From Bdellovibrionales bacterium (GTDB taxonomy: Bacteria > Bdellovibrionota > Bdellovibrionia > Bdellovibrionales > UBA1609): a stretch of 59,758 nucleotides of DNA. The notes beneath the pieces were generated by a model. The model was not told the origin of the DNA. It saw nothing but the letters and a program-made list of their open reading frames with translations, and ran no database searches. Positions within the stretch are counted from its first letter, which is position 1. Each line of letters starts with the position of its first letter. The position numbers and the translations under genes are program-made. Location of the stretch: assembly GCA_023301025.1 (NCBI GenBank), contig JALZUR010000046.1:1-59758 (forward strand), in the 5' to 3' direction. This document shows positions 9,269 through 18,305 of this stretch, one piece after another.

Positions 9269-9874
9269 TTAAGTGGATTCTTCAGAAGGATTAATTGCTA
9301 TCTCTGAGTCATCTCTTTTTACCCTTTCAGGGTAGCCTAGTTTTTTAATCTTCGCTTTTATGCGATTAGACTTAATCAAACTCAAATGATCAATAAAAAG
9401 TTTTCCATCAAGATGATCAATTTCATGTTGAATGCAAATTGAAGTGAGACCATCAACTTCAAAAACGACTTCTTTTTTATTTTGATCAAGAGCTTTTACT
9501 TTAACCCAGTCATAACGCTTTACCCTTTCAAAGTATCCAGGAACACTTAAACATCCCTCATCATAAGAGGTCTCACCTTCACGCTCTAAAACTTCTGGGT
9601 TAAATAAAACTAGAGGATACTCAAGCATCTGCTCAAGTTCTGTCATTTCTCTAATTTCATAGCGCCCTTCTTTGTCTTTAGGACGTGTGTCTACAGTAAT
9701 AATACGCCGTAAACTGTTCACCTGAGGAGCTGAAAGACCAATCCCTTTTTCAGAATACATAGTGTCTAGTAAGTCCTTAGAAAATTGAATCATTTCATCA
9801 TTTACATCTAAAATGGATTCAGACATCTTTCTAAGTCTTGGATCTGGAAATTTAAGTACTTCTAATAGCGCCAT
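9269..9874 (-). CDS. def: Peptide deformylase
   Basis: This metalloenzyme of 201 residues removes N-formyl groups from nascent proteins. All three signature motifs are present: GIGLSAPQ (44-51), EGCLS (106-110, metal ligand C108) and QHEIDH (149-154, ligands H150 and H154, catalytic E151). A charged insertion of about 20 residues (near 64-85) and a short polar C-terminal tail make it longer than the roughly 170-residue E. coli enzyme. It is the first gene of the def-fmt-rpe-hutHUI run and is divergent from the secreted-protein gene at 9987. Confidence 0.97.
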   Translation of the reverse strand: MALLEVLKFPDPRLRKMSESILDVNDEMIQFSKDLLDTMYSEKGIGLSAPQVNSLRRIITVDTRPKDKEGRYEIREMTELEQMLEYPLVLFNPEVLEREGETSYDEGCLSVPGYFERVKRYDWVKVKALDQNKKEVVFEVDGLTSICIQHEIDHLDGKLFIDHLSLIKSNRIKAKIKKLGYPERVKRDDSEIAINPSEEST

Positions 9875-9986
9875 AGCCTAAAATTGTATCTTAATTGTGG
9901 TTAGGTCAAGGATTGGGCTGTTAGCTTTTGACCTTCACACTCTTTTTTGAAAAACTAAACCCACTGATAATTTAAAGGGGTCACTT

Positions 9987-10712
9987 GTGAAAAAAATACT
10001 TTTAAGTCTTATGTTACTATTCTTTAGTTTTCCAGCTGGAGCCAAACTCTTTAAGAGCAGCTACGTAAGCTTTGAACTTCCACCCAACTGGTCATGTAAA
10101 CAAGAGGGCTTTGAAAATGTTTGTGTAAATTCTTTTAGCAAAAAAGCAAAAGAGGCCATTATAATTCTTACAGCTAAAAAAAGAGGCCCTGTAGACACTC
10201 TAAAAAACTATCAAGCTCATATGAAAAAAGAGCACGAAATGGTAGACAGCCAAGGAATGTCTTATAAATCAAAAGTAAAGTCTTTAAAGCTTAGAAAAAT
10301 CAATGGAGTTGATTGGATTGACAGCTTAAAACTAGGAAGTGAGGTTAAGACCTATTACACAAGATATACAGCAACTGTAAAAGACAGCTTGGGAATATTA
10401 GTGACCTTTTCAGCTCATAAAGATCACTTCTCTAAGTACAGTGGAGACTTTATAAAAGCTGTACAAAGTTTAAAAGTGATTGCCCCAAAAGAGCTTTCTC
10501 AGTTAGGTGGAAACTTTAAGCTTAGAAATAAAAGCGCAAATATTTTTACAGCAGCATCGATCAACAGTATGCCTGACGGAATTTCAGCTGATCTTATTGG
10601 CAATGAGTCTAAATCTGGCTTAATGGCTGCTCTTGGTAAAAAAGGACTCATCGGAATTCTTCTACTTTTGATTGTAGCTTTAGGTGCTTTCATCTACCTT
10701 AAATCTAGATAA
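9987..10712 (+). CDS. Exported hypothetical protein with C-terminal membrane anchor
   Basis: The 241-residue protein has a clear signal peptide (MKKILLSLMLLFFSFPAGA-K). A soluble domain follows with a cysteine pair near residues 36-45 (WSCKQEGFENVC). A hydrophobic segment of about 17 residues (GLIGILLLLIVALGAF) and a KSR tail end the protein, so it is probably tethered to the inner membrane with its body in the periplasm. I recognise no family. The start at 9987 is a GTG preceded by AAAGGGG. It is transcribed alone, divergent from def. Confidence 0.8.
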   Translation: MKKILLSLMLLFFSFPAGAKLFKSSYVSFELPPNWSCKQEGFENVCVNSFSKKAKEAIIILTAKKRGPVDTLKNYQAHMKKEHEMVDSQGMSYKSKVKSLKLRKINGVDWIDSLKLGSEVKTYYTRYTATVKDSLGILVTFSAHKDHFSKYSGDFIKAVQSLKVIAPKELSQLGGNFKLRNKSANIFTAASINSMPDGISADLIGNESKSGLMAALGKKGLIGILLLLIVALGAFIYLKSR

Positions 10713-10749
10713 AATTAGAGTAGAATTTTAAATAAAAGGCTTCTTTAGT

Positions 10750-11259
10750 TTATTTAGAGGCCTTACATTTATAAAGAACATAACTTTTTCGCATATTTGA
10801 AGACTGTATAGCACAGCTATGCTCCGGTCTTTTTTTACCAGCTTTTGCCATCTGTTTAAAACGAAAAGCATCAGTGTACTTTTTGCCATCTACACCTACA
10901 GCTTCAACTGAAACTTCATATTCAGCATACTTTTTGTTGTACTTAACTTTTGTAACTCCAACGGTTTTTACAAAAACAATCTCTTTAGTGTAGTCATCTT
11001 CACCTTTTAATTTATAAACATAACTCACTTTAGCTTTTTTATAACAGCTATCTTTAGCTTGAGCTAAGGCACGTCTGCCCATACTTTCTAAAAGAACCAT
11101 CTCTTTAGCTAAAGCTTTGCCACCACTTGGACAAAGTACATTACCCTTTTTATAATCCGGAGCAATTGGATATCTTGAGGCCTGTCCTTTTAAAGCCTGC
11201 GCTTCAACGCTTAAAATAAAAAAAGCCGGCACAAATAAAAATATAAAACGTCTATTCAT
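10750..11259 (-). CDS. Secreted basic hypothetical protein
   Basis: The frame is open further upstream, but the likely start is the ATG at 11259. It has a strong Shine-Dalgarno sequence (AAGGGAGA) and opens a signal peptide (MNRRFIFLFVPAFFILSVEAQA). The resulting 169-residue product is lysine- and tyrosine-rich, with paired cysteines in the mature part (C in NVLCPSGG, DSCYKK, HSCAIQ and YKCKASK). Its ATG overlaps the stop of the preceding gene (TAG within ATGAATAG), so the two are translationally coupled. No family recognised. Confidence 0.75.
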   Translation of the reverse strand: MNRRFIFLFVPAFFILSVEAQALKGQASRYPIAPDYKKGNVLCPSGGKALAKEMVLLESMGRRALAQAKDSCYKKAKVSYVYKLKGEDDYTKEIVFVKTVGVTKVKYNKKYAEYEVSVEAVGVDGKKYTDAFRFKQMAKAGKKRPEHSCAIQSSNMRKSYVLYKCKASK

Positions 11260-12640
11260 AACTTGTCTCCCTTGGCATCTTGCAGACATCATTTGCACAC
11301 TCATCACCAACAACTCTTGGACACTCTTGTTCATTCATCTTACAGGCTTCAGTGTCTTTATGCCTAACATAGTGATGAATCTCTTTATTCTTATCATTCA
11401 CTTCAGCTCTAAACTGAGGAAGCGTTGTTCCATCTTGAATAGAGCTACATATATCTTTGGCCCTAAAGAAAAGCTGCCAAAGTGGAAATGGAAGATCATA
11501 ATCCCCTGCTCTATCACAATTCTTATTCTCATTTAAATGCTGATTTCTATTATAAAAACATATAAACTCTTTTGCAGTCATTTTTGATGGGCCTAAGTTT
11601 GCATTAGTTGTGCTTTGTGAGATTGAAAAATTAAAATCTCTATAGGTGAGATCATCACAACTTTTATTTGGATCTTGAAGGATCTTTTGAATACCAAAAG
11701 GATCTATAGGATCAACATCTGTTGCAATTATTGCATGATTTGGCGCTTCTGAACCAAAAAGAAGATCTCCTTCTTTTAAAAAATTGGCGCTGTCCATTTT
11801 CACTGGTTCAAAACAAGAGTCTTTTTGTTTTAAAGTCCCTGCAAGAATTTGGTTACCAATTTCATATTTGTTACCTAAAAATCTAGCTTGTGAGTTTTTA
11901 AAGTTGTCATTTGTTGTAAACTTTAAACATGATGAGGCCATGGCCATTGTCACAAACTCCATGCAATCAAGAGCTATAGCATCGTGAGATTGTGGATCCA
12001 TATTGCAAAGCCCGTTTGCCACACTTTGAGAGCAAATATAAGGATTTAGTCGACCACTTTTTTTATCAAAAGTCATTGAAGACCCATTTTGGAAAATTAC
12101 AGGGGTTTTATTCATATCAATTGTTTTTGATCCAATTTTTGGATTGTTGCACTGACCATTTTTTGTAAATGGATAGTATGGACTGTTTTGAGTAGCTAGT
12201 GCTCCATCCATAACGCGTCTTTTTGTATCAATAGAGCCTTCAAAGTAATTTGCAACTAAACCAGCTCCTCTTTTTCCTTCATTAAAAGATAACTCAACAT
12301 AGGGACCATCTTGATAAATAAGACCTTGTAAAGGCTCATTAGCGTCGCAAGATCTAAAAAGATTTACTAATGTTTTATCAACACCTAAAGAAAGACCTGA
12401 TTTTTGAGAAATAGGCTTTAATTTGGATGTTAATGTGTTTGTTGCACACTTTCCATTAAAGCAAGTTCCTGAGCCAGCATGAGTATCTGTAGGTTTTGCT
12501 AGTTGGTTGTGACTAACTCCATGAACTTGTTCGGTCTTGGTGCTTCCAAATCCAAAAAGTTTTAAAATGGACCTAAAACTTAAGGCATGGGCATTAAAGG
12601 AGTATAAAAGTATTACAGCGATAAATATTTGTTTTTTCAC
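11252..12640 (-). CDS. Secreted cysteine-rich protein, possible NlpC/P60-like peptidase
   Basis: The 462-residue protein has a signal peptide (MKKQIFIAVILLYSFNAHA-L) and many cysteines, typical of a disulfide-stabilised exported protein. LDCMEFVTMAM (C226) followed by EGDLLFGSEAPNHAIIATD (H302) has the order and spacing of the Cys and His of NlpC/P60-type papain-like hydrolases (DCxxFV ... GDLxF ... H-x-x-I), which cut peptidoglycan peptides. The rest of the sequence is unlike known members, so this is a motif-level guess. It is coupled to the next gene (10750-11259), which may encode its partner. Confidence 0.6.
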   Translation of the reverse strand: MKKQIFIAVILLYSFNAHALSFRSILKLFGFGSTKTEQVHGVSHNQLAKPTDTHAGSGTCFNGKCATNTLTSKLKPISQKSGLSLGVDKTLVNLFRSCDANEPLQGLIYQDGPYVELSFNEGKRGAGLVANYFEGSIDTKRRVMDGALATQNSPYYPFTKNGQCNNPKIGSKTIDMNKTPVIFQNGSSMTFDKKSGRLNPYICSQSVANGLCNMDPQSHDAIALDCMEFVTMAMASSCLKFTTNDNFKNSQARFLGNKYEIGNQILAGTLKQKDSCFEPVKMDSANFLKEGDLLFGSEAPNHAIIATDVDPIDPFGIQKILQDPNKSCDDLTYRDFNFSISQSTTNANLGPSKMTAKEFICFYNRNQHLNENKNCDRAGDYDLPFPLWQLFFRAKDICSSIQDGTTLPQFRAEVNDKNKEIHHYVRHKDTEACKMNEQECPRVVGDECANDVCKMPRETSYE

Positions 12641-12739
12641 AGTTTAAATTATGCCTAGAGCAAAAGTTAATGTCATTTAAACAGACTTATTTAAAGTCAA
12701 AAAACAAGACTTTTAAATAGGAATTAGAGCTGAATGCAC

Positions 12740-14866
12740 TTAGAGGTCTCTAAATGAAAGGCTCGACTCATCAGGAAACATAAGCACAGGCCCAAGTTCT
12801 GTGCTCCAGTTAAGCCTCAGACTCTCTTGATCCATATTTTTAGAGAAAAAACTTAAATTTAACTTTTTATTTCTGAAGCTAAGCTCAGCTTTGTTTGATG
12901 CTCCATTTCTAAAATCGGCCATTTGCTCTTCGTGCTCTTTTAAAAGCTTCAAACCTAAATTTCCTTGAGCAAAGACCTTATCGAAACTCACTTTACAGGT
13001 TAAAGCTTTAAGTTTGGTACAATCAAAATTTGGACTCTCTAAAACCCAGTACTTATGTTGAAGTTTTGAAGTAGAAATTTTAAAATTTGAAGGCTTAGTC
13101 GCATCACTAAAACTTACTGAAACAGTTTTATTTTTAGAAAACTTATCTTTAAAGCTTTTAAGTTCAATATCCCCAAAAAAAGTAATTGCCCCAACACTTT
13201 TAAGTTCAAAAACATCCTTCCATAAATCAGGGTTAAATTTTAACTCTAAGATTGAGGGCTTTATTACTGCTTTGTCACCGTCTTTGATAAAAACAATTTT
13301 TCCTTTAAACTCACCATCTTCAAGCTCTACTTGATCTAGAGTTAGAGTAAATTCTTTTGATGTATTAAAACTAAACTGCCCCTTTGATGATGTGATGTTT
13401 TGCACCCCAACTCGCCCCTGAGATCTCAAAAAAACACTCTGCTTTTTTGAGGTAAAAACTCCGTCGAAACTAAAATCCTTTTTAATATTCAAGAAGACAT
13501 CAAACTCACCAAAGTCATTAAAGACTTTTTTTAATTCTTTTTTCACTTTAGAGTTTAATAGGTCCAAGGCTTTAAATTTCTTTAAGTTAACTTTTGCAGG
13601 CTCATTAACAGACCAAGACTTGTCTTTAATTGACCAAGAGGCTTTTAAATCTTTGTTGTCTAATTGGGCTTTTCCGTCTTCAGTTTCTACACCAAAAAGT
13701 GCGGTTTCAAGTAGTAAACCCTCATCTTGAAAAGTTATTTTTTGTTCAGATGTAAGCCAACTTGATCTTAAAAAGTCTTTAGAAACCATAGCATCTAAAT
13801 CAAATGCAGATATAATAATGGACAGTGGAAAGTGCTCCACTGAAATTTTTAATTCAGGCTTTTGACCTTTGCCGTAAAAGTTATTTATAAATAACGAGCC
13901 TTCTTTGTATTTTACCTCTGATGCAAGTGAAATATTGTCTTCAAAAACAGCCAGATCAGCATGAAACCCAACTTTATCTTTTTTAAAATAAAGGCGTCCT
14001 TTAACTTCACTTTTAAAATTAAGCTCTTCTTTGAAGCTGTAAACCTTGAGTCGTTCTATGAAAAGTTTAACACTTTTTTCTTTATCTATAGACTTAAATG
14101 AATAACTCCAGTCATAAACAAGAGCACCAGTGATTTTATTAAAAAAATTATCTTTTGAATTTACAGTTTCAAAAAACTCTTTAAAATTTTCATTAAAATC
14201 TATGAGTTTTTCCGCTAAATGATAATTCTCTTTTCCACTGGTGTTTTTTAAAAGCTTTCCACCCTTTTTAGCATCATCTTTAACTACTGTTAACTTTGTG
14301 TCTTGTAGTCCATTATTAACAGTAGCTTTAAGGTCAACAGGTTTAGTTTCTTCTATTTTTGATATGGCTTTAGCGGCACTGTTTTTGAACTCAACTTTTG
14401 GTGCTCGTGAAGTGACACTAGTATCTTTTTTAAAATCAGAGCAACTATCAGTGAGTGTTGTATGCCCCTTATTAAACCTAAGGCTTCCGATTTTAAACTT
14501 GCCTTTAATAAGCTGAACAATGCCAAAAGGAACAACAACACTTTTAAAATCTGTCTGATAACTTTTACAACCTCGATCTGCACTGAACTGTGTGTCTGTA
14601 AGCCTAATACCTATAGGATATAAAAGAGATCCCGTTAAAGTTGTCTGAGCTTTTTCAAATTCAATGTTTATTTTAGCTTCTCTTAATTTGTCTTTAAGCC
14701 CTGTGTCTTCAAGACTTTTTTTGACCCAAGATGTTACTTTTTGTGGAGAAAAGACCAGCTGTGTTCCCACAGCTAAAATTATTATAACAAATATTAAAGA
14801 AATAAAACCTAAAGAAAGGTACTTAAGAGATTCTGACTCACTCGCTTTCTTACTCTCAACAGTCAT
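12740..14866 (-). CDS. AsmA-like large periplasmic protein with N-terminal anchor
   Basis: The 708-residue protein has a short cytoplasmic N-terminus, one membrane helix (about 18-38) and a long, beta-strand-rich, Lys/Asp/Phe-rich periplasmic body without catalytic motifs. The pattern of repeated short strands after an anchor, with phrases such as GSLLYPIGIRLTD and IVQLIKGKFKIGSLRFNKG near the start, resembles AsmA/TamB-type or GspN-type proteins. AsmA-clan proteins are linked to lipid transport between the membranes. Assignment to the clan is by general architecture only. It precedes the secreted pair at 10.7-12.6 kb by 99 bases. Confidence 0.5.
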   Translation of the reverse strand: MTVESKKASESESLKYLSLGFISLIFVIIILAVGTQLVFSPQKVTSWVKKSLEDTGLKDKLREAKINIEFEKAQTTLTGSLLYPIGIRLTDTQFSADRGCKSYQTDFKSVVVPFGIVQLIKGKFKIGSLRFNKGHTTLTDSCSDFKKDTSVTSRAPKVEFKNSAAKAISKIEETKPVDLKATVNNGLQDTKLTVVKDDAKKGGKLLKNTSGKENYHLAEKLIDFNENFKEFFETVNSKDNFFNKITGALVYDWSYSFKSIDKEKSVKLFIERLKVYSFKEELNFKSEVKGRLYFKKDKVGFHADLAVFEDNISLASEVKYKEGSLFINNFYGKGQKPELKISVEHFPLSIIISAFDLDAMVSKDFLRSSWLTSEQKITFQDEGLLLETALFGVETEDGKAQLDNKDLKASWSIKDKSWSVNEPAKVNLKKFKALDLLNSKVKKELKKVFNDFGEFDVFLNIKKDFSFDGVFTSKKQSVFLRSQGRVGVQNITSSKGQFSFNTSKEFTLTLDQVELEDGEFKGKIVFIKDGDKAVIKPSILELKFNPDLWKDVFELKSVGAITFFGDIELKSFKDKFSKNKTVSVSFSDATKPSNFKISTSKLQHKYWVLESPNFDCTKLKALTCKVSFDKVFAQGNLGLKLLKEHEEQMADFRNGASNKAELSFRNKKLNLSFFSKNMDQESLRLNWSTELGPVLMFPDESSLSFRDL

Positions 14867-14926
14867 AGCTTTTGATTTGCCTCATTGTAATATTGCCGGT
14901 CTTTAATTTTGTCTTTTTTGGCAATT

Positions 14927-15400
14927 TTATTGGAATTTGAAGTTTACAACTTCGTATTCTTTATCACCTTTCGGAGAATGAAACTCCACAAGGTCTCCTG
15001 ATTTTTTACCGATCATTGCTCGTCCAAGAGGCGAAAAGATTGAAATACGCCCCTCTTTTATATTAGCTTCATCCACTCCAACAATTTGATATGTGCTTTT
15101 CTTATCCACATCCAAATCCATAAGTGTAACAGTCGCACCGAAGACTATTGTCTTTGATTTGATCTCTTTAGGATCGACAACTTCTGCAGTCGCAAGTTTA
15201 CCTTGAATCTCAGCGATTCTAGATTCTATAAAAGCCTGTCTTTCTTTTGCAGCATCATAGTCTGCATTCTCACTAAGATCACCATGACTTCTAGCCTCTT
15301 CAATGGCTTTAATCACAGACGGTCTTTCAACCTGAAGAAGCTTTTTAAGCTCTTCGTCTAATTTTGCTTTTCCGGACTTGGTCATAGGCTGCTTGTCCAT
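14927..15400 (-). CDS. greA: Transcription elongation factor GreA
   Basis: GreA stimulates the RNA cleavage activity of stalled RNA polymerase. The product is 157 residues, as usual. The N-terminal coiled coil carries the acidic tip region (EARSHGDLSENADYDAAKERQ). The C-terminal FKBP-like domain includes ISIFSPLGRAMIGKKSGD. The ATG at 15400 is chosen because GGAGG lies seven bases upstream; the GTG four codons earlier overlaps that Shine-Dalgarno sequence. It is divergent from mgtE. Confidence 0.97.
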   Translation of the reverse strand: MDKQPMTKSGKAKLDEELKKLLQVERPSVIKAIEEARSHGDLSENADYDAAKERQAFIESRIAEIQGKLATAEVVDPKEIKSKTIVFGATVTLMDLDVDKKSTYQIVGVDEANIKEGRISIFSPLGRAMIGKKSGDLVEFHSPKGDKEYEVVNFKFQ

Positions 15401-15488
15401 TGCACCCTCCACTTTAAATATGTAAAATCTTATGTATACTACAAACTAGTACATCTAACAACAGCAATGAAAAGTAGAGCTAAAATTT

Positions 15489-16808
15489 ATGTTTCCTCGC
15501 CCCACCAAATCAAAGCTTAAAAATATTGCAGATATTTCTTCAAAAAGTGATGAATTTGCTCTTTTAACAAGCTTAGAGCTTGGGCAGTGGCTAGTGAAAC
15601 AAAGTCCTCAGGGTTTAAGTGATTCATTTGAGCAGCTTAAAACCCAAGAAAACTTTCAAAACTCACTTAACGATCTACCAGAAGCCACTCTATCAGAAAT
15701 ATTCAAAAATTTAGAAGATGAAGATCTTGTACGAATAATTAATGATGCAAAGTTAGATGACGCCACTTCTTTTCTTGAAGTTTTAGGTGAAGATAGACAA
15801 GAAGAACTAGTTGATCAGCTTAAAAGAAAGGCGAAAATAAAACTCTACCTCACCTACCCAAAAGACTCATGTGGTCGATCTATGGAGACTGATTTTTTCA
15901 CCTTACCCATCGAACTGACTGCAGCTCAAGCTCTAGATCATATTAGGAATAATGCTGGTGAGTCCCAACTCTTTTATCTTTACTGCCAAACAACAACTGG
16001 AAAACTTATAGGAGTCGTCTCTTTGAAAGAACTGGCAACTTCTCCAAAAGAATGTCCACTTGATGAACTTGTAAGACGTGATGTTCTTTTTGTTGAACCT
16101 AAACAAGATATTGGTGAGGCTGTGAAGATTGTTAAAAGAGCTGATCTAGTTGCTTTGCCCGTTTTAAACGAGCGTATGAGACTTTTAGGAATCATTTCTA
16201 TTGATGATCTTTTGGATGAAGTTGAAGAACAGGCAACTGCAGAGATCTATAAAAATGCAGGTCTTCAAGAGATGGATTCAGTTACAATGAAGGCTCACCT
16301 GTCATACATGAGTAGAGCCCCATGGGTTGTTTTAAATCTTTTTTTAGCTGTTTTAGGCAGTGCTGTTATTGCAGTCTATGAACCTACAATTGCAAGACTT
16401 CCTATACTTGCCGCTCTAATGCCTATCGCTGCAGGTCTTGGCGGAAACACGGCTATTCAAAGTTTAACAATAGTAACAAGGGGTCTTGCTATTGGAGATT
16501 TTGATTACATCAGCTATACAAAAGCAACACTAAAAGAAATAAGCGTAGGCGTAGCTCTTGGTGCAACAGCAGCCTTGGTTGCACTACTCATTGTCTACAC
16601 CTGGAAAAAAGCCTTTTTTATTGGAAGTGTCTTAGGATTATCAATTGTTATCAATTCTTTTGTAGCGGCAGTTTTAGGAACACTTGTTCCTATAGTGATG
16701 AAGACCTTAAATAAGGACCCTGCTGTGGGAAGTGGAGTTTTAGTGACAACACTTTCTGATCTTTTCTGCTTTTTTTCATTCTTAACTCTAGCCAATCTTT
16801 TTTTGTAA
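15489..16808 (+). CDS. mgtE: Magnesium transporter MgtE
   Basis: The 439-residue protein has the MgtE order. An N-terminal helical domain (to about 120) includes LPEATLSEIFKNLEDEDLVRI. A CBS pair (about 130-250) contains LFVEPKQDIGEAVKIVKRADLVALPV. The connecting helix and five membrane helices (about 280-439) include the pore signature PILAALMPIAAGLGGNTAIQS. MgtE is a magnesium channel gated by cytoplasmic Mg2+ through the N and CBS domains. The 88-base divergent spacer to greA is too short for a typical M-box riboswitch, and I see none. Confidence 0.96.
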   Translation: MFPRPTKSKLKNIADISSKSDEFALLTSLELGQWLVKQSPQGLSDSFEQLKTQENFQNSLNDLPEATLSEIFKNLEDEDLVRIINDAKLDDATSFLEVLGEDRQEELVDQLKRKAKIKLYLTYPKDSCGRSMETDFFTLPIELTAAQALDHIRNNAGESQLFYLYCQTTTGKLIGVVSLKELATSPKECPLDELVRRDVLFVEPKQDIGEAVKIVKRADLVALPVLNERMRLLGIISIDDLLDEVEEQATAEIYKNAGLQEMDSVTMKAHLSYMSRAPWVVLNLFLAVLGSAVIAVYEPTIARLPILAALMPIAAGLGGNTAIQSLTIVTRGLAIGDFDYISYTKATLKEISVGVALGATAALVALLIVYTWKKAFFIGSVLGLSIVINSFVAAVLGTLVPIVMKTLNKDPAVGSGVLVTTLSDLFCFFSFLTLANLFL

Positions 16809-16840
16809 AAACTTAAATCTCATAAAAAATAAATTACCAG

Positions 16841-16860
16841 TTTAATTTTACAAAATTAAA
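16841..16860. terminator. AT-only inverted repeat between mgtE and the kinase gene
   Basis: TTTAATTTT-AC-AAAATTAAA is a perfect 9-base stem with a two-base spacer at the convergent ends of mgtE and the histidine kinase; it overlaps the kinase stop region. On the minus strand it is followed by a T-rich run. The absence of any G:C pair in the stem makes it a weak terminator candidate. Confidence 0.3.
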
Positions 16861-18265
16861 TTGAAGAGTAAATCTTTTCATTGTTCTTTTTAAAAGTGCA
16901 CCTAAACACAGAGCCATTCATAGAATCAGTATTTTTAGCTTCTAAAGAAACCTCTCCACCATGTAAAGCAACAATATGCTTTACAATAGAAAGTCCTATA
17001 CCTGACCCACCAAGCACACGTGAGCGACTTTTATCCAGCCTGTAAAACCTTTCAAAAATTCGATCCGATAAATGCTCAGGAACACCAGCTCCCTGATCCT
17101 TAACATATAAAACAAGGTCATCATCTTCTAAAACCCATTCTACATTAACCTTCGTTTTTTCTGGGGTATGAATAAGAGCATTTTTAATCAAGTTTGTAAC
17201 AACTTGTTTAACCTTACTTTCATCTAACCAAAAGGTTTCAACTGAAGTTGCAATTTCAACAGAGTTTTTATCAGGGTGAGAGAGTAAGTTTAAAGCATCT
17301 AAACTTAACTTCTTTAAATCACAAAGTTCATAATTAAGCTCCTCTTTAGACTGCCCCTCAAGCTTTGATAAATCTAGAAGCTCTCTTGTAAGCTTCATCA
17401 ATCTATCAGAGTTAGAGCTTAAGGATTTCACAATCTCTTTTTGATCTTTTGGATCAGAGATTTTTTCAAGAAGTGAAGCTGATGTACAAATGGCAGTGAT
17501 TGGTGTTCTAAGTTCATGAGAAGCATTAGCAACAAAATCCATTCTCTTTTGATCCAATTGAATCTTTTGAGTTTCATCACTAAATGAAGCCACTAATCCA
17601 TAAACCGAAGAATCAGCTTGTCGCTTCAAAGGGGCCATAGAGATTAAAAATCTTCTTTCACGACCCTCAATAGTAAGAGTTTCGTGAGTCTTTTCAAAGT
17701 TCTCTTCTTCAAAGACATTTTCAAAAGAGGCAATTAAAGATTCACTAGACACTAGGTCTTTAAATTTTGCTGTTTTTAGCGTCTTTAACTTTTCTTGATC
17801 CAAGTCAAACAAAACAGCAAAAGCTGAGTTCATAAATGAAACATCCATTTGATTTGTAACAGAGACAATAGGTGTTGTTAAAGAGTTCATAACAGCAGAA
17901 AGCTCAGTAGCTTCTCTTAAGTAGGCTTTTGTTCGTCTTCTTAATTTTCCTTCTAACTGTATAAAAAGCTCTCCTAATTCAACCCACTCCCCTTTTCTAA
18001 AAACCTGTTGATAACTGTCAACGTCTTCGACTTTTAGATTTTCTATACGAGGCATATCAAGAAGCTTAGTTAAATAACTTCTAGCTTTTACAATTGGGGT
18101 TAAGGACCAGTACGCTGAAAAAACAAAGGCGAAAAAACCAAATACAAAAACACAAAACACCTGTAGAGTTTGTGAAATATCGAAGGCTAAAGTTAATAAC
18201 AAGACTACACTCACGATAAGTGTGTAGAAAAACGTCATTCTAAAAAAAAGTTTTACTGGAAACAT
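16856..18265 (-). CDS. PhoR-like sensor histidine kinase
   Basis: The 469-residue protein has two N-terminal membrane helices (about 10-29 and 34-53) with almost no periplasmic loop. A HAMP-like linker, a PAS-like domain (about 125-235, PIVSVTNQMDVSFMNSAF), the HisKA box with phospho-accepting H250 (ASHELRTPITAI), and an ATPase domain with DQGAGVPEH and GGSGIGLSIVKHIV follow. The lack of a periplasmic sensor domain suggests sensing in the membrane or through partners, as in PhoR. It lies 40 bases after its response regulator. No pst or phoU genes are nearby, so the signal is unknown. Confidence 0.92.
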   Translation of the reverse strand: MFPVKLFFRMTFFYTLIVSVVLLLTLAFDISQTLQVFCVFVFGFFAFVFSAYWSLTPIVKARSYLTKLLDMPRIENLKVEDVDSYQQVFRKGEWVELGELFIQLEGKLRRRTKAYLREATELSAVMNSLTTPIVSVTNQMDVSFMNSAFAVLFDLDQEKLKTLKTAKFKDLVSSESLIASFENVFEEENFEKTHETLTIEGRERRFLISMAPLKRQADSSVYGLVASFSDETQKIQLDQKRMDFVANASHELRTPITAICTSASLLEKISDPKDQKEIVKSLSSNSDRLMKLTRELLDLSKLEGQSKEELNYELCDLKKLSLDALNLLSHPDKNSVEIATSVETFWLDESKVKQVVTNLIKNALIHTPEKTKVNVEWVLEDDDLVLYVKDQGAGVPEHLSDRIFERFYRLDKSRSRVLGGSGIGLSIVKHIVALHGGEVSLEAKNTDSMNGSVFRCTFKKNNEKIYSSI

Positions 18266-18305
18266 CGTTTACCTAGCTACCTTTAAAAACAGACTACTGC
18301 ATTTA

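Noticed and set aside
14241-14516. Plus-strand frame of 91 codons and a similar minus frame of 76 codons inside the AsmA-like gene
   Set aside because: Both are shadows of the 708-residue frame, without ribosome-binding sites or recognisable sequence.
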